The position numbers were made by a program, and so were the translations under genes. From assembly GCA_016710325.1 (NCBI GenBank), contig JADJXK010000002.1:2356001-2420000 (forward strand): 64,000 nt of DNA, written 5' to 3'. The DNA comes from Candidatus Leptofilum proximum. GTDB taxonomy: Bacteria > Chloroflexota > Anaerolineae > Promineifilales > Promineifilaceae. Shown here in pieces: positions 10,816 through 17,827 of this stretch; the stretch's first letter is position 1; every line of letters starts with the position of its first letter. The notes beneath the pieces are model-generated. The model saw only the letters and a list, made by a program, of their open reading frames with translations. It searched no databases and was not told the DNA's origin.

Positions 10816-10940
10816 TTTTAGCTAACCGACTCCTTATCGATGGGCCTCAACCGACATCAATTTTTCCTGTTGCCCAGCAAAAGCTTCGCTGCCAAATATG
10901 TGGGCAAAACCTTTGCAGCGCAAAGGTGAATTATACGGAA

Positions 10941-10958
10941 CTGTGAAAAAATGCACAT
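10941..10958. promoter_or_regulatory. Putative second (weaker) Rex operator
   Basis: CTGTGAAAAAATGCACAT fits the Rex consensus TTGTGAANNNNTTCACAA in spacing and at 11 of its 14 specified positions. It lies nearer the divergent adaptor gene, so Rex may also control that cassette. The match is imperfect and untested. Confidence 0.4.
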
Positions 10959-11006
10959 ATGACTCCCAAAAATCACAACAATTGTTAACCTTTTCTCCAG
11001 GCGTAG

Positions 11007-11035
11007 TTGCTGGGCATTTTTTCTTATGTTAGAAT
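11007..11035 (+). promoter_or_regulatory. Putative sigma70-type promoter of rex
   Basis: TTGCTG (11007-11012), a 17 bp spacer, then TAGAAT (11030-11035). The -10 box touches the Rex operator starting at 11035, the geometry expected for autorepression. Confidence 0.5.
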
Positions 11036-11052
11036 TGTGAAAACTTACACGA
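11035..11052. promoter_or_regulatory. Putative Rex operator upstream of rex
   Basis: TTGTGAAAACTTACACGA matches the Rex consensus TTGTGAANNNNTTCACAA with correct 8 bp spacing between TTGTG and CACgA. It lies 87 bp before the chosen start codon and abuts the -10 box. Confidence 0.65.
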
Positions 11053-11139
11053 ATAAATTGAGCAATCATTCTATCAGACAGTTCTTCAATATCTTATCTA
11101 CAGAAAAAAGTGTCTGTAAATACCCGAGGACAATACGCT

Positions 11140-11760
11140 GTGACAAGTGAAATACCAGACATTGTCATTGGCCGTCTACCCATCTACTTGCGTGAACTTA
11201 CTCGCTTAGCTGAAGAAGAAGGCAGAATTAATACGTCTTCCCATGAGTTGGGGAAACGTTTAGGCATTAGCTCAGCGCAAATCCGGAAGGATTTGTCTCA
11301 CTTTGGTGAATTTGGCAAGCAGGGTACCGGTTACCACATCAATTATCTTATCGAAAAATTACGAGAAATTTTGCATCTGACCAGAGAGTGGGATGTGGCC
11401 CTGGTGGGCGCCGGTTATTTGGGCCACGCCCTGGCCCATTACCACGGCTTTGAACACCGCGGCTTCCGTATCTCCTGGATTTTTGATAACGATCCAGCCA
11501 AGATTGGTGAACAGATGGACCAGTTGGTTGTTTTGGACGTGGCTAAACTGGAGCAGGTGATTCAAGAAAATGACATAAAAGTGGCGGTCATTGCCGTGCC
11601 CGCTAACTATGCGCAAGAAATTACCGACCGGTTGGTGGCGGTAGGGGTACGTTCCATTTTGAGCTACGCCCCGATTCATCTAAACGTGCCACCTGGGGTG
11701 GAAATCAGCTACAGTGACCCCGTCATCCAGCTCCAACGCATGACGTATTACCTGTCCTGA
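11140..11760 (+). CDS. rex: Redox-sensing transcriptional repressor Rex
   Basis: About 206 residues from the GTG at 11140, which has GAGGA nine bases upstream; the frame also opens at a GTG at 11110 without a good ribosome site. The N-terminal winged helix begins IPDIVIGRLPIYLRELTRL and contains the recognition region SSAQIRKDLSHFGEFGKQGTGY. The C-terminal Rossmann domain has GAGYLGHAL and IFDNDPAKIG. Rex senses the NADH/NAD+ ratio and represses respiratory and fermentative genes when NADH is low. The upstream region carries matching operators, so autoregulation is likely. Confidence 0.96.
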   Translation: MTSEIPDIVIGRLPIYLRELTRLAEEEGRINTSSHELGKRLGISSAQIRKDLSHFGEFGKQGTGYHINYLIEKLREILHLTREWDVALVGAGYLGHALAHYHGFEHRGFRISWIFDNDPAKIGEQMDQLVVLDVAKLEQVIQENDIKVAVIAVPANYAQEITDRLVAVGVRSILSYAPIHLNVPPGVEISYSDPVIQLQRMTYYLS

Positions 11761-11785
11761 CACAGCCGAACTTCTCAAACATAAA

Positions 11786-11815
11786 AAAAGCCCTGGCAGT
11801 GGTCAGGGCTTTTTT
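11786..11815. terminator. Bidirectional Rho-independent terminator between rex and mreB-like gene
   Basis: AAAAGCCCTG (11786-11795) pairs with CAGGGCTTTT (11804-11813) across an 8-base loop, with A and T tracts on both sides. It serves the convergent genes rex (+) and the MreB-like gene (-). Confidence 0.88.
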
Positions 11816-11831
11816 GTTGCAGGTTGCGTAA

Positions 11832-12851
11832 CTACAAATCGGGAATGCTGCGCTGCAAAATGGGCAGTTCGGCCAGGGCCTTGCCTGCGCCCAGGGCGGT
11901 ACAGGCAATGGGGTTATCCGCCACGTAGGCAGGCACACCCGTCTCGCGGGTGAGCAGCGTATCAATTTCACGCAGCAGCGCCGTGCCACCAGCCAGCGCC
12001 ATACCGCGGTCAATGATGTCTGAAGAGAGTTCCGGGGGCGTTTTGGCCAACACGGCTCGCACCACGTTCACAATGGCCGCCAGTGGTTCAGCAATCGCCT
12101 CCACCACTTCGCTGGAGGTGATGGTGATGGTTTTGGGCAGGCCCGCCACCTGATCCCGACCTTGGACCTGCATATCTAGCTGCTCATCCAGGTCAACGGC
12201 CGATCCAATCTTGATTTTGATCGCTTCGGCCGTTGGCTCACCAATCACCAGGTTGTACTTCTTGCGAATGTAGTTAATGATGGCTTCGTCGAGGTGCACC
12301 CCACCCACACGCACCGATTCGGCACACACGATGCCGTTCATGGAGACAACGGCCGCTTCTGTCGAACCGCCGCCCATATCGATGATCATGTTACCGGTGG
12401 GAGTGCCGATGGGTAAACCAGCGCCAATCGCCGCCGCCAGAGGTTCAGGAATGAGGTGGACCGGATCACGCGCCCCGGCGGCCAGGGCCGCTTCCTTCAC
12501 GGCGCGCCGCTCCACGCTGGTGACGCCGTAGGGCACGCTGATCATCACCACCGGTTTGCGCAGGCGCAGCCGCCCGGCCACCTTGCCGATGAAATATTCC
12601 AGCATGCCCTGGGTGACAAAGTAGTCGGCAATCACGCCATCGCGCAACGGCCGTATCACTTCGATTGCTTCGGGGGTACGGCCGTACATCTCCTTGGCCG
12701 CGCGCCCCACTTCCACAATCGTCGTCTTGTTTTCGTCCTCCCGAATGGCCACAACCGAGGGCTCCTGGAGCACCACGCCCCGCCCCTGATCATGAACCAG
12801 GACATTCACCGTGCCCAAATCAATGGCCACATACGGCGTAAAAATTGCCAC
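11832..12851 (-). CDS. mreB: MreB/Mbl-type actin-like cell-shape protein
   Basis: 339 residues, GTG start with AAGG six bases upstream. Actin-fold signatures: phosphate-1 AIDLGTVNVLV, phosphate-2 MIIDMGGGSTEAAVV, adenosine motif MALAGGTALLREID. MreB forms membrane-bound filaments that guide peptidoglycan synthesis in rod and filamentous cells. It starts only two bases after the atpC stop on the same strand and is probably co-transcribed and translationally coupled with the ATPase genes, an unusual pairing. MreB and Mbl cannot be separated from sequence alone. Confidence 0.92.
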   Translation of the reverse strand: MAIFTPYVAIDLGTVNVLVHDQGRGVVLQEPSVVAIREDENKTTIVEVGRAAKEMYGRTPEAIEVIRPLRDGVIADYFVTQGMLEYFIGKVAGRLRLRKPVVMISVPYGVTSVERRAVKEAALAAGARDPVHLIPEPLAAAIGAGLPIGTPTGNMIIDMGGGSTEAAVVSMNGIVCAESVRVGGVHLDEAIINYIRKKYNLVIGEPTAEAIKIKIGSAVDLDEQLDMQVQGRDQVAGLPKTITITSSEVVEAIAEPLAAIVNVVRAVLAKTPPELSSDIIDRGMALAGGTALLREIDTLLTRETGVPAYVADNPIACTALGAGKALAELPILQRSIPDL

Positions 12852-12853
12852 AG

Positions 12854-13321
12854 TTAGCCTTCATCCTGGCGTGGTGAACCCGTGCCTGTCGCCAATTCTC
12901 GCCGCCGCCGCCCGGCATGCCGCCGACCAACATCCAGCCGAATTTGCGCCCGCATCAAAGAAGCCTGGATCTGCGCGTACTGGTCCGGATCTTGCACCGC
13001 ACCCTCTTTCATCGCCTGCAAGGCACGCTCACGAGCGCGATCGGCCCGTTCTAGATCAATCTCTTCAGCCTGTTCCGCAGAATCAGCCAGCACGACCACC
13101 TTGTTTGGCTGCACTTCGGCATAGCCGCCGCCAATGGCAAAATGCTCTTCTTCACCATTGGGATGACGCACCCAAACATCGCCAAAAGCCAGGGTCGTCA
13201 GCAGCGCCGTGTGGTGGGGCAAAATACCCATCCGCCCTTCTGTCCCGGGCAAGGAAACAGAAGCCACCTGTTGGCTAAAAACCAATCGCTCCTGCGTCAC
13301 AATGTCACATTGAATAGTCAT
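12854..13321 (-). CDS. atpC: F1F0 ATP synthase epsilon subunit
   Basis: 155 residues: N-terminal beta-sandwich (MTIQCDIVTQERLVFSQQV, then GRMGILPHHTALLT) and the conserved IGGGYAEVQPNKVVVLAD, followed by a helical C-terminus with an RRRREL-type basic tail. It is somewhat longer than the usual ~135 residues. Epsilon joins gamma in the rotor and inhibits ATP hydrolysis. It is the fourth gene of the atpAGDC cluster, separated from atpD by an 86 bp repeat-containing spacer. Confidence 0.94.
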   Translation of the reverse strand: MTIQCDIVTQERLVFSQQVASVSLPGTEGRMGILPHHTALLTTLAFGDVWVRHPNGEEEHFAIGGGYAEVQPNKVVVLADSAEQAEEIDLERADRARERALQAMKEGAVQDPDQYAQIQASLMRAQIRLDVGRRHAGRRRRELATGTGSPRQDEG

Positions 13322-13329
13322 AATTCACC

Positions 13330-13405
13330 AAGTTCGGTAATCGGTATTCCGTAAACGGTAATCGGTAATCGATTTCTTACCGATAACCGATAACCGTTCA
13401 CCGAC
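13330..13405. repeat. Palindromic repeat, CGGTAATCGGTAATCG family
   Basis: The atpD-atpC spacer is made of gtaaacggtaatcggtaatcg and an imperfect complement ending cgataaccgttcaccgac. Relatives lie at 34072-34142 and 36289-36322. Confidence 0.75.
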
Positions 13406-13407
13406 TA

Positions 13408-14802
13408 CTACACAGCTGCGCGCAGACGTTCTGCCTTCTCCACAGCCTGGTCGATGGTACCAACCATGTAGAATGCCTGCTCTGGCAGGTCGTCGTGTTT
13501 GCCGTCTAGAATTTCCCGGAAGCCGCGCACGGTCTCGCGAATCGGCACGTACTGCCCTTGCAAGCCGTGGAACTTCTCGGCCACAAACATGGGCTGGCCC
13601 AGGAAACGCTCAATCTTACGGGCGCGGGCTACCAGCAGTTTCTGGTCTTCGCTCAATTCGTCAATGCCCAAAATGGCGATGATGTCCTGCAGGTCGTTGT
13701 AGGTTTGCAGCACCTGCTTCACCTCGCGGGCGGTGCGGTAATGTTCTTCACCCACCACATCCGGCTGCAAAGCGCGGCTGGACGACGACAGCGGATCCAC
13801 GGCCGGGAAAATACCCTTGGCAAACACACCGCGGTCCAGCGTGAGGCTGGCGTCGATGTGGGCAAAGGTCACCACCGGCGCCGGATCGGAGTAGTCATCG
13901 GCCGGTACGTAGATGGCCTGCAGGGAGGTGATGGACCCTTTCTTGGTAGAGGTAATACGCTCTTGCAGGGCGCCCATTTCCGCCGCCAGGGTGGGCTGGT
14001 AACCCACCGCGCTGGGCATACGGCCGAGCAGCGCAGACATTTCAGAACCGGCCAAAACGTAGCGGTAAATGTTGTCAATAAAGAGCAGCACATCACGCCC
14101 TTCATCACGGAAATATTCAGCCATGGCCAGACCGGTGAGGGCCACACGCAGACGCACGCCGGGCGTTTCGTTCATCTGGCCAAACACCATTGCCACAGAA
14201 TCTTGCACGCCGTACTCCTGCATTTCGTAATACAGGTCGGTACCTTCACGGGTGCGTTCGCCCACACCGGCAAACACGGACACACCTTCGTGCTCACGCG
14301 CCACGGAGCGAATCAGCTCAGCAATGGTCACGGTTTTACCCGTTCCAGCCCCGCCGTAAATGCCCGTTTTACCACCCTTAATAAACGGGGCGATGAGGTC
14401 GATGACCTTCATACCTGTTTCAAAGGTTTCCAAAACGGTGCTTTGATCCTGGAATACCGGTGCGTCACGGTGAATGGGATAATACACGTCCGATTCGGGC
14501 GTCGGATAGCCGTCGATGGCGTTGCCGACCACATCAAAAATACGGCCAAGTGTCACCGGACCTACTGGCACCCGGATAGGCGCACCGGTTGTCTCCACAT
14601 CCAAACCACGCGGCAAACCATCGGTGGAACCCATGGCCACGGTACGGACCAACCCACCACCGATGTGCTGTTGAACTTCCAGCACCAAATTGCCGCTTTC
14701 GGTTGCCACATTTAGCGCTTCATAAATTTCTGGAATGTCTTCATCTGCAAATTCAACGTCTACTACCACACCGCGAATTGCAGAAATCTTGCCTGTAGCC
14801 AT
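13408..14802 (-). CDS. atpD: F1F0 ATP synthase beta subunit
   Basis: 464 residues from the ATG at 14802, which has GGAGGA five bases upstream; an upstream in-frame ATG (14844) would overlap atpG and lacks this support. Walker A is GGAGTGKTV. Other conserved blocks are GERTREGTDLYYEM, Walker B LLFIDNIYRY, and YVPADDYSDPAPV. This is the catalytic subunit of F1. No perfect ACGGCCGT occurs in it, consistent with strong sequence constraint. It starts 13 bases after atpG. Confidence 0.98.
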   Translation of the reverse strand: MATGKISAIRGVVVDVEFADEDIPEIYEALNVATESGNLVLEVQQHIGGGLVRTVAMGSTDGLPRGLDVETTGAPIRVPVGPVTLGRIFDVVGNAIDGYPTPESDVYYPIHRDAPVFQDQSTVLETFETGMKVIDLIAPFIKGGKTGIYGGAGTGKTVTIAELIRSVAREHEGVSVFAGVGERTREGTDLYYEMQEYGVQDSVAMVFGQMNETPGVRLRVALTGLAMAEYFRDEGRDVLLFIDNIYRYVLAGSEMSALLGRMPSAVGYQPTLAAEMGALQERITSTKKGSITSLQAIYVPADDYSDPAPVVTFAHIDASLTLDRGVFAKGIFPAVDPLSSSSRALQPDVVGEEHYRTAREVKQVLQTYNDLQDIIAILGIDELSEDQKLLVARARKIERFLGQPMFVAEKFHGLQGQYVPIRETVRGFREILDGKHDDLPEQAFYMVGTIDQAVEKAERLRAAV

Positions 14803-14815
14803 GTAATCCTCCAAA

Positions 14816-15724
14816 TTATCCTTGGGCCAATGCCTCGGCGCCACCCACGATGTCTAAGATCTCGCTGGTGATGCTGCTTTGCCGCGCCTTATTGCGCTCC
14901 AATGTCAATATCTCTACCAATTCACCCGCGTTGTCTGTGGCATTGTTCATGGCCACATACCGGGCGCTGTGCTCACTGGCCTGCGATTCCAAAACGGACT
15001 GGTACACCTGCAAGTCGGTGAACCGGGGCACAACCGTGTTGAGCAGGGCTTCGGGTCCGGGTTCGTATTCGTAAATCCGGTCCGAAACGCCAGAGAGGTC
15101 CACGTTGGAGACATATTCGGCCACGGCCATATCGCTGAAGTCGGTTGGTTTGAGGGGCAGCAGTTGTTTGATAGACGGCCGTCTCGCAATCAAATTAATA
15201 AAATCGGTATAGCCCACAAACACCAGGTCCACTTTGCCGCTCAAAAAGTCATCCGTTACCAGCTGCGAAATCGGCGTCACGTCCAAAATCGAGGGGGCGT
15301 CCGGGATGCTGTCGAACGAGGCCACCACGTTGTAGCCGCGACGAATCATCAAGTCGCGCCCTTTACGGCCTACCGCGATGATTTCAGCAGGCACGTCCCA
15401 GGCGCGCAGGAAACGCTCGGCATACGCCACCATGTTGCTGTTAAACGCCCCGGCCAGACCCCGATTGCCCGTCATCAAGATAAGAGAAATCTTCTTGATC
15501 TCGGCGCGCGCCGTCAGCAGGGGATGGCCGTTTTGGCTCACACCCGGCTGGGAGGCCAGGTTGTTCAGAATTTCAAATGCTTTACCAGCATAAGCCCGCG
15601 TCGCTTCCACCTGTCGCTGCGCCTTGTTGGCTTTGGAGGCAGAAACGGCCGCTAACGCACTGGTCACCTGAGAGATATTCTTGATACTTTTAATACGCTT
15701 GCTTAACTCGCGTTCGGTAGCCAC
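14816..15724 (-). CDS. atpG: F1F0 ATP synthase gamma subunit
   Basis: 302 residues. N-terminal coiled-coil (ATERELSKRIKSIKNISQVTSAL), central Rossmann-like region (MTGNRGLAGAFNSNM) and the C-terminal helix with AMNNATDNAGELVE and LERNKARQSSITSEILDIVGG are all typical. It forms the rotating shaft inside the alpha3beta3 ring. It lies 13 bases after atpA and 13 bases before atpD. Confidence 0.97.
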   Translation of the reverse strand: MATERELSKRIKSIKNISQVTSALAAVSASKANKAQRQVEATRAYAGKAFEILNNLASQPGVSQNGHPLLTARAEIKKISLILMTGNRGLAGAFNSNMVAYAERFLRAWDVPAEIIAVGRKGRDLMIRRGYNVVASFDSIPDAPSILDVTPISQLVTDDFLSGKVDLVFVGYTDFINLIARRPSIKQLLPLKPTDFSDMAVAEYVSNVDLSGVSDRIYEYEPGPEALLNTVVPRFTDLQVYQSVLESQASEHSARYVAMNNATDNAGELVEILTLERNKARQSSITSEILDIVGGAEALAQG

Positions 15725-15737
15725 AAATCTCTCCTAC

Positions 15738-17402
15738 TTATGAACTTGTCCAGCTCGCGTTAAAGTCCTCAATCGCCTGGCGCAAATTCGCTTCGATGCT
15801 GTCATTCCACGCACCGGTTTTCAAGGGCGCCGCCACTTCGGGGCGAGCTGTATCCACGTAGCGCACAAATTCACGCTCCCAGCGGGAAATTTCGCGGACG
15901 GGAATTTTATCCAGGTAGCCGCGCGAACCGGCATAAATGAGCATGACCTGGTGCTCCAATGGCCAGGGGCTGTACTGCGGCTGCTTCAAAAGCTCCATCA
16001 GGCGCTCACCACGAGCCAGCTGGCGCTGCGTGGCCGCATCCAGGTCGGAACCGAACTGAGCAAACGCCGCCAATTCGCGGTACTGCGACAGGTCCGACTT
16101 CAAACCACCCGACACCTTGCTCATGGCACGCTTCTGCGCCGCGCTACCGACACGAGACACCGACAGGCCGGTGTTGATGGCCGGACGCTGACCAGCGTTG
16201 AACAGGTCTGTTTCCAGGAAGATCTGGCCGTCGGTAATGGAGATAACGTTGGTGGGGATGTAGGCCGACACGTCACCGAGCAGGGTCTCGATGATGGGCA
16301 GAGCGGTGAGGGAACCGCCGGTGCCGGGCCGCTTAGCCACTTCGTACTGGTCCTCGCCCAATTCCTTGAGCGCTTTTTCGTAATGTTCGGCTTCCAGGTT
16401 ACCGAAATAGACTTCGCCGTTTACGCCCTGGGTCTCGGCGGTTACTTCGGTGCCTTTTTCCACAATGATCCATTCATCCCGCAGACGAACGGCCCGTTCC
16501 AGCAGGGTGCTGTGCAGGGAGAAAATGTCGCCGGGATACGCTTCACGGCCAGGCGGGCGGCGCAGAATGAGAGACATCTGGCGGTAGGCCCAGGCGTGTT
16601 TGGACAGGTCGTCATAAATCACCAGCGCATCGCGACCGCTGTCCATAAATTCTTCGCCGATGGTACAGCCGGTGTACGGGGCAAAATATTGCAGCGGGGC
16701 GGGGTCAGAGGCGCCAGCCACTACCACGGTGGTGTATTCCATCGCGCCGTGCCGTTCCAGAGTGTCTACCACCTGGGCTACCTGGCCTACACGCTGGCCA
16801 ATGGCCACGTAGATGCAGAGCATGCCCTGCCCTTTCTGGTTGATGATGGTATCCAGGCAAATGGCGGTTTTACCCGTCTGCCGGTCGCCAATGATGAGTT
16901 CACGCTGGCCGCGGCCAATGGGGAACATGGCGTCGATGGCGATGATACCGGTCTGCACTGGGGTGTCTACCCCTTTACGCTCAATAACGCCGGGGGCAGT
17001 CCTCTGAATGGGACGAATTTTGGTGGTGTTGAGCGGACCTTTACCGTCTACGGGATTGCCCAGGGGATCAACCACACGGCCGATCAGGGCATCACCCACG
17101 GGTACGGAGGCGATACGGCCGGTGGCCCGCACTTCATCGCCCACTTCGATATCGGCGTAGTCACCCATGATCACGACACCGACCAGCTTAGCTTGAAGGT
17201 CCAACGCCAGGCCAGCAACGCCGCTGCTAAACTCCACCAACTCGTTGGCTTTTACGTCAGCCAGACCATTGACCAGAGCGATGCCATCGTAAACGGCCGT
17301 TACCGTACCCACACTGCGCGCCTCAACTTTATGGTCGAAGTCCTGAATTTGCTGTAAGAGTGAATCCGTGATGTTCTTAAAATCTGGGGCAAGGGTTGCC
17401 AT
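15738..17402 (-). CDS. atpA: F1F0 ATP synthase alpha subunit
   Basis: 554 residues from the ATG at 17402, preceded by GGAGG at good spacing; an in-frame ATG at 17444 is less likely. Walker A is GDRQTGKTAI; other family blocks include ALVIYDDLSKHAWAYRQ and PGREAYPGDIFSLHSTLLERA. The chain is longer than the common ~505-515 residues, the extra length being at the C-terminus. It is the first gene of the cluster; atpH, atpF, atpE and atpB, which often precede it, are not adjacent. Confidence 0.98.
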   Translation of the reverse strand: MATLAPDFKNITDSLLQQIQDFDHKVEARSVGTVTAVYDGIALVNGLADVKANELVEFSSGVAGLALDLQAKLVGVVIMGDYADIEVGDEVRATGRIASVPVGDALIGRVVDPLGNPVDGKGPLNTTKIRPIQRTAPGVIERKGVDTPVQTGIIAIDAMFPIGRGQRELIIGDRQTGKTAICLDTIINQKGQGMLCIYVAIGQRVGQVAQVVDTLERHGAMEYTTVVVAGASDPAPLQYFAPYTGCTIGEEFMDSGRDALVIYDDLSKHAWAYRQMSLILRRPPGREAYPGDIFSLHSTLLERAVRLRDEWIIVEKGTEVTAETQGVNGEVYFGNLEAEHYEKALKELGEDQYEVAKRPGTGGSLTALPIIETLLGDVSAYIPTNVISITDGQIFLETDLFNAGQRPAINTGLSVSRVGSAAQKRAMSKVSGGLKSDLSQYRELAAFAQFGSDLDAATQRQLARGERLMELLKQPQYSPWPLEHQVMLIYAGSRGYLDKIPVREISRWEREFVRYVDTARPEVAAPLKTGAWNDSIEANLRQAIEDFNASWTSS

Positions 17403-17827
17403 CCACCAACCTCCTATAAGAGTCCATGATGTGTACCACGGCATTGTGCACCGAGCGTTCTGTTCAAAACCGTGCTACCCTGATTTTGCCGACGCTCATT
17501 GCCCAATGCTACAAAATTATGCAGGCCGTACACACCGATGCTGAAGATTTTTTATTTCTTGTTAATCGAAAGATTTTTGTCTTACCGTGTGGCCTTCCGT
17601 ACCACAACAGCGAGGAGCATTGCTATTGGGGGCAGGATTTACCTGCCAGATGCCCTGGAATGCGCCGAAAATATACCTTACCTATGGCCATTTGTCCAAC
17701 GATTCACAATCGAGCACGGCCGTTTTGGAGCAGGTTTATTCAGGCGAGTTGTCTATTTGTGTTTTTTATCACAAGCTGGCTGTGGCGTCAACGTGCAGAT
17801 CAGTTGAGGTGTGGATAAACTTGCGCC
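17403..17827. other. Intergenic region between divergent atpA and glycosyltransferase genes
   Basis: 425 bp. It must hold the atpA promoter, but no confident -35/-10 pair was found. One ACGGCCGT copy lies near 17717. Short ORFs here have no recognisable features and are not reported. A TAAACT six bases before the ATG at 17828 may be the -10 of a leaderless transcript. Confidence 0.5.

Larger units (their letters stand above)
10816..11139. promoter_or_regulatory. Divergent regulatory region between adaptor gene and rex
   Basis: About 320 bp, more AT-rich than its surroundings, with no convincing ORF. It holds a sigma70-like promoter toward rex and two Rex-like operators, listed separately. 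It contains no copy of ACGGCCGT. Confidence 0.6.

Noticed and set aside
10857..11069. 70-residue minus-strand ORF upstream of rex
   Set aside because: It covers the rex promoter and both Rex-like operators, has no ribosome site and no recognisable composition; a non-coding regulatory region explains the stretch better.
13558..14715. Long (385-residue) plus-strand ORF opposite atpD
   Set aside because: It is the His/Gly/Arg-rich shadow of a highly conserved gene; atpD fully explains the open frame.
15951..17357. 468-residue plus-strand ORF opposite atpA
   Set aside because: Shadow of atpA; no family features and no start signals.
17426..17818. Overlapping short ORFs in the atpA-glycosyltransferase spacer
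   Set aside because: Low-complexity, cysteine-rich translations without ribosome sites or domains; likely chance frames in intergenic DNA.
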